Below, in pieces: positions 36,154-43,707 of a stretch of 64,000 bases of DNA; the stretch's first letter is position 1; every line of letters begins with the position of its first letter. The notes below the pieces were generated by a model. It was not told the DNA's origin, ran no database searches, and saw only the letters and a program-made list of their open reading frames with translations. The stretch spans positions 124,001 to 188,000 of the forward strand of contig NZ_JACHJP010000003.1 in the NCBI RefSeq assembly GCF_014203715.1, given 5' to 3'. Position numbers and translations under genes: made by a program. This stretch comes from Streptosporangium saharense (lineage in GTDB: Bacteria > Actinomycetota > Actinomycetes > Streptosporangiales > Streptosporangiaceae).

Positions 36154-36722
36154 GGTTGCGCCTCCTGGGCGGTGAGCATGGTGCGTAGCCGGTTCAGGCA
36201 GCGCCCCCTGGTGGGGCCGTAGCTGCCGCTGGGCATGCCCAGCCGTACGGCGAGCTGGTGGACCCCCGCGTCCGGCGCGGTGGCCATCAGCAGGAGCAGC
36301 GAACGGCAGGGCTCGTGCATCGTCTCGACGGTGCGCCACAGGCGGCGGCCCTCGTCCGCGGTGAGCACGATCAGTGCCGGATCGGGGTGGACGGCGAGGT
36401 CGGCCCGCGTGGGGTTGTGATCGGCCTGCTCGGCGGCGGGGTCGGCGACGAGCCGCTCACCCCGGGTGCGCCTGCTCAGGAGGCAGGCCTCGCGCCTCAC
36501 CGTGGTGAGCAGCCACGAGCCGATCCGCTCGGGGTCGCGTATGGTGTGCAGGCTCTCGACCAGCCGCAGCCACGTGCCCTGCACCACGTCCGCGGCGTCG
36601 GCCGCGCTCAGACCGTGGGCGCGGGCCACCGACCAGAGCCTGCCCGAGTGGTGGGTCACCAGCGCGTCCCACGCGGCCTGGTCGCCTGCCAGCGCGGCGT
36701 CGATCGTCTGCTGGTCGCTCAC
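36150..36722 (-). CDS. ECF sigma factor linked to S8 and CHAT proteases
   Basis: A 190-residue sigma-70 family factor with region 2 (AADVVQGTWLRLVESLHTIR, GSWLLTTVRREACLL) and region 4 (VHQLAVRLGMPSGSYGPTRG with RCLNRLR) but no regions 1 or 3, so an ECF type. GTG 36722 is chosen for GGAGGCGCCG; GTG 36749 is the alternative with poor spacing. No membrane anti-sigma gene is adjacent, which implies control by other means, possibly by the neighbouring proteases. It is followed by a 4-base overlap and preceded 61 bp upstream by the S8 protease gene. Confidence 0.88.
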   Translation of the reverse strand: MSDQQTIDAALAGDQAAWDALVTHHSGRLWSVARAHGLSAADAADVVQGTWLRLVESLHTIRDPERIGSWLLTTVRREACLLSRRTRGERLVADPAAEQADHNPTRADLAVHPDPALIVLTADEGRRLWRTVETMHEPCRSLLLLMATAPDAGVHQLAVRLGMPSGSYGPTRGRCLNRLRTMLTAQEAQP

Positions 36723-36783
36723 CGGCGCCTCCGAGACCGCGAAGAACACACTCCGTGTTCACGTGAAGACCTTGGGTGAGACT

Positions 36784-37839
36784 TTACCTTGGCGTGGGCA
36801 CGACAACCCCCAGATCGGGAATTTGGCGGTTGCGCGCGGGGTCGAGGACGTGGGCTGCGGCCTCCAGGGGGGAGCGCTCTCCGGTCGCGGCGGCGATCGC
36901 CCCGCTGACCACGGCGGCCGAGAAGGAGGTCCCGCTCCACGCCGCGTAACCGCGGAACGCTCCATGACGCAGGAAGGCGCTGCGCAGCCACTCGCCGCGC
37001 GTCCAGGCGTCCACCCACGGGCCGTGCGCGGAGAAGGGCGCCCTGGCCTGCTCCGCCGCGTCCAGCGCGCCGACCGCGATCACCCCGGGCAGGGCGGCGG
37101 GCCAGAACGGGCGGGCCGAGGCCGTGTTGCCCGCGCAGGCGACGACGGCCGTCGCGCCCAGCCCGGCCAGCGCGGCCTCGACCAGCGGGGAGGGCCTGTC
37201 GTCGAAGGTGTGGCAGCCGAGGGAGAGGTTGAGCACCTGCGGCGGGTCGCTCGCGAGCCTGCCCAGGGCGCGCAGCAGTCCGGCCTCGTCCCCGATGCCC
37301 CGGCCGTCCAGCACCCGCAGCGGGCGCACCCGCGCCTCGGGGGCCGAACGCAGCACCAGGCCGGTGACGAAGGTGCCGTGCCCGGCCTGGGCGTCCAGCA
37401 GGCCGTCGCCGTCGCCGTCGGGGACCTCGGTCTCCTGCCGTCCCTCCCTGAACCAGGCCGACTCCCGCCACCAGGGGTGCGGGGCCAGGCCGGTGTCGGC
37501 GATCGCGACGGTCACCGGCACCTCCCCGAGGGCCTCCGTGGACGGGGGAACGGGATCGACGGGGAAGGGGCGCGAGGCCGGGCCGCCGAAGAAGAGGGGC
37601 TGGCCGACCAGCACGTGGTTGGGTGACGCAGTGTGACCTTGGTCACGTAGCGTGGCTGCCAGGTCGCAGACGTCGACCCCGGGCGAGAGCCGTACGCGGA
37701 AGACCCCGTCGGTCTCGGCGAGCGCGATCGTCCAGCGCGCGGCGGCCGTCGCGCCGGGGGCGTCGGTGAGCAACTGGCCTGGCCTGATCAGCGAGATCAC
37801 TCCCGCGACGGGCTCCACACGGGTGATGTCGGCGTCCAT
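36784..37839 (-). CDS. Intracellular S8 (subtilisin-like) serine protease
   Basis: A 351-residue subtilase with intact catalytic residues: Asp115 (VAIADTGLAP), His154 (GHGTFVTG), oxyanion Asn238 (ACAGN) and Ser305 (SGTSFSAAVVSG). There is no signal peptide or membrane helix, so it stays in the cytoplasm, unusual for S8 enzymes. Residues 1-105 form an N-terminal domain (including RFRV-like strands and ATLRDQGHTASPNHVLVGQP) reminiscent of an I9-like inhibitory prodomain, so activation by cleavage is possible. ATG 37839 follows CTGGAG. First gene of the protease-sigma-CHAT operon; a 16-bp dyad lies about 60 bp upstream. Confidence 0.88.
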   Translation of the reverse strand: MDADITRVEPVAGVISLIRPGQLLTDAPGATAAARWTIALAETDGVFRVRLSPGVDVCDLAATLRDQGHTASPNHVLVGQPLFFGGPASRPFPVDPVPPSTEALGEVPVTVAIADTGLAPHPWWRESAWFREGRQETEVPDGDGDGLLDAQAGHGTFVTGLVLRSAPEARVRPLRVLDGRGIGDEAGLLRALGRLASDPPQVLNLSLGCHTFDDRPSPLVEAALAGLGATAVVACAGNTASARPFWPAALPGVIAVGALDAAEQARAPFSAHGPWVDAWTRGEWLRSAFLRHGAFRGYAAWSGTSFSAAVVSGAIAAATGERSPLEAAAHVLDPARNRQIPDLGVVVPTPR

Positions 37840-37898
37840 CCGGTACTCCAGAGTTGATCACCAGGTCGATGGGTGTGTTCCTCTCAGAGGATGCCGCA

Positions 37899-37914
37899 GA
37901 CGCGCCTGCGCGTC
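37899..37914. promoter_or_regulatory. 16-bp dyad upstream of the S8-sigma-CHAT operon
   Basis: GACGCGC-CT-GCGCGTC, a perfect 7-bp inverted repeat in the 201-bp divergent region between the S8 protease and DUF3145 genes. It could be an operator for either; no cognate regulator is identified. Confidence 0.35.
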
Positions 37915-38040
37915 GCAACATCTCGGTATGACCCCCCTCTGGTGCGGCGTCACAACCGACGGTAGTCTTCCTTCAGTCACTTGTGATCATCCTGGCGAGG
38001 CCGTTGGGGAAGGCGCACCTCGTACGAAACGGGAGGTCCG

Positions 38041-38535
38041 GTGTCTGCTCGTGGCGTGCTCTACGTCCACTCAGCTCAGCCTGCGCTGTGCCCTCATATC
38101 GAATGGGCGGTCGCGGGCGTTCTTGGCGTGCCCGTAGACCTGACCTGGACTCCACAGCCCGCCGCGCCCGGTCACGTGCGCGCACAGGCCGAGTGGGAGG
38201 GCCGCCCGGGAACCGCGGCGGCCATCACCTCGTCACTGATGGGCTGGCAACGGATCCGCTTTGAGATCACGGAGGACGCCACACCGGGCGCCGACGGGTC
38301 ACGCCATGCCTACACCCCCTCACTTGGCGCCTTCACGGCGGTGATCGGGGCCGCGGGAGACATCCTGGTCCCCGAGGACCGGTTGCGTTCGGCCATGTTG
38401 ATGGCGCGCCAGGGCAGGGTGGTCCTTGAGGAGGAGCTGGATCGCATGCTCGGCAAGCAGTGGGACGCCGAGCTTGAGTCCTTCCGATACGCGGGTGAGG
38501 GCGCCCCGGTCCGCTGGCTGCACGCCGCCGTGTGA
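38041..38535 (+). CDS. DUF3145-family protein
   Basis: A 164-residue actinobacterial protein of unknown function found next to the fatty acid synthesis cluster in Streptomyces and relatives, as here. It has no membrane segment. Typical sequence: GVLYVHSAQPALCPHIEWAV near the start and a C-terminal VLEEELDRMLGKQWDAELES helix with FRYAGEGAPVRWLHA. GTG 38041 is preceded by GGGAGGTCCG. A TAGTCT hexamer at 37963-37968 is a possible -10. Convergent with accD across two hairpins. Confidence 0.88.
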   Translation: MSARGVLYVHSAQPALCPHIEWAVAGVLGVPVDLTWTPQPAAPGHVRAQAEWEGRPGTAAAITSSLMGWQRIRFEITEDATPGADGSRHAYTPSLGAFTAVIGAAGDILVPEDRLRSAMLMARQGRVVLEEELDRMLGKQWDAELESFRYAGEGAPVRWLHAAV

Positions 38536-38540
38536 GGGGG

Positions 38541-38567
38541 AGGGCCGTCACCCACCGTGACCGCCCT
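38541..38567 (+). terminator. Hairpin after DUF3145
   Basis: Imperfect 11-bp inverted repeat AGGGCCGTCAC / GTGACCGCCCT (one mismatch) with a 5-nt loop, 5 bp past the stop codon. Confidence 0.55.
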
Positions 38568-38626
38568 CACGCCCCCATGGCGTACGGTCACGCCCGGCTG
38601 GGAGAGCGCTCCCGCGAGAGAACACG

Positions 38627-38659
38627 ACACCCCCGGCGGCGTGGGCCGCGCGGGGGTGT
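38627..38659 (-). terminator. Hairpin after accD
   Basis: 8-bp inverted repeat ACACCCCC / GGGGGTGT with a GC-rich loop, 17 bp beyond the accD stop on the minus strand; the likely end of the fab operon transcript. Confidence 0.6.
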
Positions 38660-38675
38660 GTGATGAAAAGTCAGA

Positions 38676-40097
38676 TCACAGGGGGATGTTGCCGTGGGCA
38701 CCTCGGGCCGGGGTCGCCCGGGCGAGCACCTTGGCCACCGCGCTCCGGGTCTCCTCCGGCTTGATGACCTCGTCCACGACACCGAGCTCGATGGCCTTCT
38801 GGAGCCCGCCCACCTGGGCGTCGTACTCCTCGGCGAGCCTGTTCTCCAGGGCGGCGCGCTCCTCCTCGGAGGCGGCGGCCAGCTCGCGCCGCTTGAGGAC
38901 GCGTACCGCGGCGACGGAGCCCATGACCGCGATCTGGGCGGTCGGCCAGCCGAAGACCTTGGTCGCGCCCAGGGAGCGGGAGTTCATCGCGACGTAGGCG
39001 CCGCCGTACGCCTTGCGGGTGATCAGGGTGACGCGCGGGACCGAGGCCTCGGCGAAGGCGTGCAGGAGCTTGGCGCCGCGGCGGACGACGCCGTCGTGCT
39101 CCTGACCGACACCCGGCAGGTAGCCGGGGACGTCGACCAGCACGATCAGCGGCACCCCGAAGGCATCGCACATCCGGACGAACCGTGCGGCCTTCTCCGC
39201 CGAGGTCGCGTCCAGGCAGCCGCCGAGGCGCAGCGGGTTGTTGGCGACCACACCGATGGTCCTGCCGCCGAGGCGGCCGAGCGTGGTGACGACGTTCGGC
39301 GCCCACTTGGCGTGCAGCTCGACCCCGGGCTCGTCCAGGATGCCCTTGACCAGCGGCTTGACGTCGTAGGCGCGGCGCGGGTTGTCCGGCAGCAGGCCGG
39401 AGAAGTCGACGTCCTCGACGTCGGTGCGGACCCTGCCCTGGTGGCCGAGCAGCACCGCGAGGTGCCGGGCCTGGAGGTAGGCGTCGGTCTCGGTCTTGGT
39501 GGTGACGTGGACCACGCCGCTGCGCTTGCTGTGCGGCTCGGGACCGCCCAGGGCGGCCATGTCGATCTGCTCGCCGGTGACGCTGCGCACCACGTCGGGA
39601 CCCGTGACGAAGATGCGGCCCTCGTCGGCCAGGATCACGATGTCGGTCAGCGCGGGGCCGTAGGCCGCGCCACCGGCGGCGGGGCCCACGACCACGGAGA
39701 GCTGCGGGACGACACCGGAGGCCCTGGTCATCGCGGCGAAGACCCGGCCGACCGCGTGCAGCGACTCGACGCCCTCGGCGAGCCTGGCGCCGCCGGAGTG
39801 CCACACGCCGATGACCGGCACCCGCTCACGGACCGCGACGTCGTAGGCGTGGACGATGTGCTCGCACCCCTGGCTCCCCATGGCGCCGCCCTGCATGCGG
39901 GCGTCGCTGACGAAGACCACGACGGGGACGCCCTCGACGCGGCCCGTCGCCGCCAGCACACCACTGCGGTCCACGGGGGAGATCAGCCTGACCGAACCCT
40001 CGTCGAGGAGAGCGGCCAGACGCACCTGGGGGTCACGGGGATCGGTGGCCTCGTCCGCTGAGGCGTCGCCCACCGCCCTGTTGTCGAGCACAGTCAT
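38676..40097 (-). CDS. accD: Acyl-CoA carboxylase carboxyltransferase (beta) subunit
   Basis: Transfers CO2 from carboxybiotin to acetyl- or propionyl-CoA, making malonyl-CoA for the adjacent fatty acid synthase. The 473-residue protein carries both crotonase-like halves: N-terminal RMQGGAMGSQGCEHIV and GPAAGGAAYGPALTD with the oxyanion Gly-Gly; C-terminal DVPGYLPGVGQEHDGVVRRG, RKAYGGAYVAM and GWPTAQIAVMG. It is a single-chain alpha+beta carboxyltransferase of the actinobacterial AccD type; acetyl versus propionyl preference is not determined, though operon position favours acetyl-CoA. ATG follows AGGAGCCCGT and the fabF stop lies 11 bp upstream. Confidence 0.92.
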   Translation of the reverse strand: MTVLDNRAVGDASADEATDPRDPQVRLAALLDEGSVRLISPVDRSGVLAATGRVEGVPVVVFVSDARMQGGAMGSQGCEHIVHAYDVAVRERVPVIGVWHSGGARLAEGVESLHAVGRVFAAMTRASGVVPQLSVVVGPAAGGAAYGPALTDIVILADEGRIFVTGPDVVRSVTGEQIDMAALGGPEPHSKRSGVVHVTTKTETDAYLQARHLAVLLGHQGRVRTDVEDVDFSGLLPDNPRRAYDVKPLVKGILDEPGVELHAKWAPNVVTTLGRLGGRTIGVVANNPLRLGGCLDATSAEKAARFVRMCDAFGVPLIVLVDVPGYLPGVGQEHDGVVRRGAKLLHAFAEASVPRVTLITRKAYGGAYVAMNSRSLGATKVFGWPTAQIAVMGSVAAVRVLKRRELAAASEEERAALENRLAEEYDAQVGGLQKAIELGVVDEVIKPEETRSAVAKVLARATPARGAHGNIPL

Positions 40098-40108
40098 ACG
40101 GGCTCCTG

Positions 40109-41341
40109 TCAGACGCTGGTGAAGGCCACAGCGACGTCGTGTCCGCCGAACCCGAAGGAGTTGTTGATCGCGGCGATCTGGCCGTCGGGCAGGGCACGCG
40201 GCTTGTCGCGCACGATCTCCACCGCGACGCCCTCGTCGAGCTCCTCGATGTTGGTCGTGGCCGGGGCGATCCGCTCGTGCAGCGCCAGGATGGTGAAGAC
40301 CGACTCGATGCCGCCCGCTCCACCGAGCAGGTGGCCGGTCATCGACTTGGTGCTGGTGACCAGCGGGTGGTCGCCGATGACCTCGTTGATCGCCAGCGTC
40401 TCGACCACGTCGCCCGCGGGGGTCGAGGTGGAGTGCGCGTTGATGTGCTTGATGTCGGCGCCGGTCAGGCCGGAGTTCTCCAGGGCGCGGCGCATGGCCA
40501 GCACGATGCCCGCGCCGGTGGGGTCGGGCTGGGCGATGTGGTGCGCGTCGGCCGAGTAGCCGACACCCGCGGCCACCGCGTAGACCTTGGCGCCACGCGC
40601 GCGGGCGTGCTCCTCGGACTCCAGCACCACGATGCCCGCGCCCTCGCCGAGCACGAACCCGTCACGACTTTTGTCCCAGGGCCGCGAGGCGAGCTGGGGG
40701 GCGTCGTTGCGGGTGGACATCGCGCGCATGGCGGCGAAGGAGCCGATGTTCAGCGGGTGGATGGCCGCCTCGGTGCCGCCCGCGACCACCACGTCAGCGC
40801 GGCCCGAGCGGATCATCTCGATGCCGTAGCCGATCGACTCGGCGCCGGTGGCGCAGGCGCTCACGGTGGCGTGCACGCCGGCGCGGGCACCGAGCTCGAT
40901 GCCGATCCAGCCCGCAGGGCCGTTGGGCATCAGCATCGGCACGGTGAACGGCGAGAGCCGCTGCCAGCCCCGCTCCTTGAAGGTGTCGTAGGCGGCCAGG
41001 ACGGTGGTGATGCCACCGATGCCGCTGCCGACGACCACGCCGAGACGCTCGGGATCGACCTTCTCGATCGCCGCGTGCGCCCAGGCCTCACGGGCGGCGA
41101 CCAGCGCGAACTGCTCCGCGCGGTCCAGCCGCCGTGCCTCCGGCCGGGGCAGAACCTCGGTCGGGTCCACGGCGGCCGTGGCTGCGAACTTCACCGGGAC
41201 TGAGTCGACCCAGTCCTCGGTGAGGTTGCGAACCCCCGACTGACCGGCGAGAAGCGCCGACCAGGACGAGGCGACGTCCCCACCGAGGGGCGTGGTCGCG
41301 CCGAGCCCGGTGACGACGACGCGTACCTGGTCTGTGTTCAC
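40109..41341 (-). CDS. fabF: Beta-ketoacyl-ACP synthase II
   Basis: Elongating condensing enzyme of type II fatty acid synthesis, 410 residues. Catalytic triad intact: Cys163 in VSACATGAES, His303 in NAHSTSTPAGD and His337 in TGHLLGGAGG. Other family motifs are GGEAAI-type VAGGTEAAIHP and NNSFGFGGHDVAVAF near the end. GTG 41341 follows AAGGAGCGCAGACA. It lies 57 bp downstream of acpP in the fab cluster and uses malonyl-ACP supplied through AccD and FabD. Confidence 0.95.
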   Translation of the reverse strand: MNTDQVRVVVTGLGATTPLGGDVASSWSALLAGQSGVRNLTEDWVDSVPVKFAATAAVDPTEVLPRPEARRLDRAEQFALVAAREAWAHAAIEKVDPERLGVVVGSGIGGITTVLAAYDTFKERGWQRLSPFTVPMLMPNGPAGWIGIELGARAGVHATVSACATGAESIGYGIEMIRSGRADVVVAGGTEAAIHPLNIGSFAAMRAMSTRNDAPQLASRPWDKSRDGFVLGEGAGIVVLESEEHARARGAKVYAVAAGVGYSADAHHIAQPDPTGAGIVLAMRRALENSGLTGADIKHINAHSTSTPAGDVVETLAINEVIGDHPLVTSTKSMTGHLLGGAGGIESVFTILALHERIAPATTNIEELDEGVAVEIVRDKPRALPDGQIAAINNSFGFGGHDVAVAFTSV

Positions 41342-41398
41342 TGTCTGCGCTCCTTGTGATTCGCGGGCCGAAGCCGGTGGGTGTCCAGAGACCTTCGT

Positions 41399-41638
41399 TC
41401 AGTTCTGGATGAAGTTGATGACGTCCTTGACGGTCTTGAGGTTCTTGAGCTGCTCGTCGGGGATCTCGACGCCGAACTCGTCCTGGGCGGCGACGGCGAT
41501 CTCGACCATGGACAGCGAGTCGATGTCGAGGTCGTCGACGAAGCTCTTCTCCGGGCTGACCTCGGAGGCCGGGATCCCGGTGATCTCGTTGATGATCTTG
41601 CCGATACCAGCGAGGATCTCCTGCTCGGTCAGGGCCAT
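41399..41638 (-). CDS. acpP: Acyl carrier protein
   Basis: A 79-residue acidic four-helix carrier for fatty acid intermediates. The phosphopantetheine attachment site is Ser41 in DIDSLSMVE. Length and sequence (FGVEIPDEQLKNLKTVKDV) match fatty acid synthase ACPs. ATG 41638 follows AAGGAGAACACTCGAC; an in-frame extension to 41737 would encode the hairpin-rich spacer and is not credible. The 102-bp spacer before it, with two hairpins, is unusually long for this otherwise overlapping operon. Confidence 0.97.
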   Translation of the reverse strand: MALTEQEILAGIGKIINEITGIPASEVSPEKSFVDDLDIDSLSMVEIAVAAQDEFGVEIPDEQLKNLKTVKDVINFIQN

Positions 41639-41692
41639 GTCGAGTGTTCTCCTTGGGATTGGGTGATGATGTTGGGTCTTCTTGGGTTTTGC

Positions 41693-41735
41693 ACGGCCGA
41701 AGCCGTACAAGCGTTTCGTACGGCCGGGGCCGTAC
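41693..41735. repeat. Paired hairpins / direct repeat in the fabH-acpP spacer
   Basis: Two related hairpins in tandem: ACGGC-CGAA-GCCGT (41693-41706) and GTACGGCC-GG-GGCCGTAC (41718-41735). The 11-mer GCCGTACAAGC occurs in both (41702-41712 and 41729-41739). They lie in the fab mRNA between the fabH stop and acpP. Confidence 0.8.
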
Positions 41736-41740
41736 AAGCT

Positions 41741-42697
41741 CTAGGGGATCTCGACGACCTGACCGGCGTAGGTCAGGCCGGCGCCGAAGCCGAGTAGCAG
41801 GGCGAGTCCGCCCGACTGGACCTCGCCGCGCTCGACCATCCGGGACAGGGCCAGCGGGATCGAGGCGGCGGAGGTGTTGCCCGCCAGGACGATGTCCTTG
41901 GCGACGACGGCGTTCTCCGCGCCGATCTTGCGCGCGATGGCCTCGATGATGCGCAGGTTGGCCTGGTGGGGCACGAACGCCGCGAGGTCGGCGGGATCGA
42001 CCCCGGCGGCCTCGCAGACCTGCCTGGCCACCGGGTGCAGGGCCGTGGTGGCCCAGCGGAACACCGTCTGGCCCTCCTGGGACAGGGAGGAGTCACGGTC
42101 CTTGATCATGATCGCCTCGGCCTTGTCGCCCGCGCTGCCCCACACCACGGGGCCGATGCCCGGGGTCTGTGAGGGGCCGACGACCGCAGCTCCCGCGCCG
42201 TCGGCGAAGATCACCGCGGTGCTCCTGTCGGTCCAGTCGATCCACTGGGAGAGCTTCTCGGTGCCGATGACCAGGACGTTGGTCGCGGAGCCGGTGCGGA
42301 TGGCGTTGTCGGCGACGGCCAGGGCGTAGCAGAAGCCGGAGCAGGCGGTGTTGACGTCGAAGGCGCCGGGGGACTCGATGCCGAGGCGGACGGCGACCCT
42401 GGCCGAGGCGTTGGGGATCTGGGTCTCAAGGGTGCAGGTGGCGACGATCACCAGGTCGATGTCGGAGGCCGCGAGCCCGCTGGCGGCAAGGGCCTTGCCG
42501 CCCGCCTGCACGGCGAGGTCGATCTCGGACTCGGAGTCGAGGGCGACCCTGCGCTCCTTGATGCCGACCCGGCTCTGGATCCACTCGTCGTTGGTCTCCA
42601 TGGTCGCCGCGAGGTCGTCGTTGGTGACCACGTTGGACGGCTGGTAGTGCCCCAGCGCCAGGATCTTCGCGCCAGGGGAGCCCTGCCGTACTTTCAC
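41741..42697 (-). CDS. fabH: Beta-ketoacyl-ACP synthase III
   Basis: Starts fatty acid chains by condensing acyl-CoA with malonyl-ACP; in actinomycetes branched starters are typical. The 318-residue protein has the full triad Cys119 (NTACSGFCY), His244 (FVPHQANLR) and Asn274 (LAGNTSAAS). GTG 42697 overlaps the fabD stop by 4 bases and gives the usual short N-terminus (ILALGHYQPSNVVTNDDL). The extension seen further upstream belongs to another frame of fabD. Confidence 0.95.
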   Translation of the reverse strand: MKVRQGSPGAKILALGHYQPSNVVTNDDLAATMETNDEWIQSRVGIKERRVALDSESEIDLAVQAGGKALAASGLAASDIDLVIVATCTLETQIPNASARVAVRLGIESPGAFDVNTACSGFCYALAVADNAIRTGSATNVLVIGTEKLSQWIDWTDRSTAVIFADGAGAAVVGPSQTPGIGPVVWGSAGDKAEAIMIKDRDSSLSQEGQTVFRWATTALHPVARQVCEAAGVDPADLAAFVPHQANLRIIEAIARKIGAENAVVAKDIVLAGNTSAASIPLALSRMVERGEVQSGGLALLLGFGAGLTYAGQVVEIP

Positions 42698-43590
42698 TTG
42701 AGGGCCTCTCGTGCCGCGTCCAGGTCGTCCGGAGTCTTCAGGGGGACGGTCTTCACACCGCGCAGTGCGCGCTTGGCGAGGCCGGTCAGGGTGCCGCCGG
42801 GGGTCAGCTCGATCATGGTGGTGACGCCGAGGTCGGCCATGGTCGCCATGCAGGCGTTCCAGCGGACCGGGTTGGCGATCTGGTTGACCAGGCGCTCGAC
42901 GAACTCCGCGCCACTGGCGACCGCGGCGCCGTCGGCATTGGACAGCAGCGTGACGGCGGGGTCGTTCGGGGTGACGGCGGCGGCCGCCGTACGCAGACGG
43001 CCGACGGCGGGGGCCATGTGCTCGGTGTGGAAGGCACCCGCGACCGACAGGGCGATGAGCCTGGCGCGGGCGGGCGGGTCGGCCTTGAACTCCTCGATCT
43101 GGGCCAGGGTGCCGCCCGCGACGATCTGCCCGGCGCCGTTGACGTTGGCGGGGGTGAGACCGTGCTTGTCGATGGAGGCGAGCACGTCCTCCTCCTCGCC
43201 GCCGAGGACGACGATCATGCCCGTCTCGGTGACCGCGGCGGCCTCGGCCATGGCCAGGCCACGCTCGCGCACGAGGGTCAGGGACTGCTCGGGGGTCAGC
43301 ACCCCGGCCAGGGCGGCGGCCGTCAGCTCGCCCACGCTGTGCCCGGCGACGATGTCGGGGGAGGCCCCGAGGACCTCGGCGACGGCCAGCCCGGCGGCTA
43401 CGAGCAGTGGCTGCGCCACCGCGGTGTCGCGGATCTCGTCCGCGTCCGCGGTGGTTCCGTAGGAGATCAGGTCGAGGCCGATCAGGTCGGACCACGCGGA
43501 CAGGCGGTCCGCCAGACCCGGTATCTCAAGCCACGGGGTCAGGAAACCTGGAGTCTGGGCGCCTTGGCCCGGCGCGACGAGTACGAGCAC
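42694..43590 (-). CDS. fabD: Malonyl-CoA:ACP transacylase
   Basis: Loads malonyl groups onto ACP. The 298-residue protein has APGQGAQ at the N-terminus, the nucleophile Ser85 in GHSVGE, and the partner His in SVAGAFHTEHM. GTG 43590 is the only start giving the family N-terminus; the ribosome site is weak (GGGATTC). It is the first gene of the fabD-fabH-acpP-fabF-accD operon and lies 117 bp downstream of the fasR-type regulator, with a palindromic promoter candidate between them. Confidence 0.95.
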   Translation of the reverse strand: MLVLVAPGQGAQTPGFLTPWLEIPGLADRLSAWSDLIGLDLISYGTTADADEIRDTAVAQPLLVAAGLAVAEVLGASPDIVAGHSVGELTAAALAGVLTPEQSLTLVRERGLAMAEAAAVTETGMIVVLGGEEEDVLASIDKHGLTPANVNGAGQIVAGGTLAQIEEFKADPPARARLIALSVAGAFHTEHMAPAVGRLRTAAAAVTPNDPAVTLLSNADGAAVASGAEFVERLVNQIANPVRWNACMATMADLGVTTMIELTPGGTLTGLAKRALRGVKTVPLKTPDDLDAAREALK

Positions 43591-43658
43591 GAATCCCAGC
43601 GTGCCCTGTAGAACTTCGCTACACGGATGGGGATTCTGACGAACTTTGTGTTCACTCT

Positions 43659-43688
43659 CTTGTAGGAAGCCTACAACGGGGGTTTCCA
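43659..43688 (-). promoter_or_regulatory. fabD promoter candidate overlapping a 17-bp operator-like palindrome
   Basis: On the minus strand TGGAAA (43688-43683) and TACAAG (43664-43659) are 18 bp apart. A 17-bp dyad, TTGTAGG-AAG-CCTACAA (43660-43676), covers the -10 and part of the spacer. The site lies 68 bp before fabD. In Streptomyces the adjacent PucR-like FasR controls fabDHPF; that this dyad is its site is inference. Confidence 0.55.
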
Positions 43689-43707
43689 GGATATTTCCGA
43701 AAAACCC

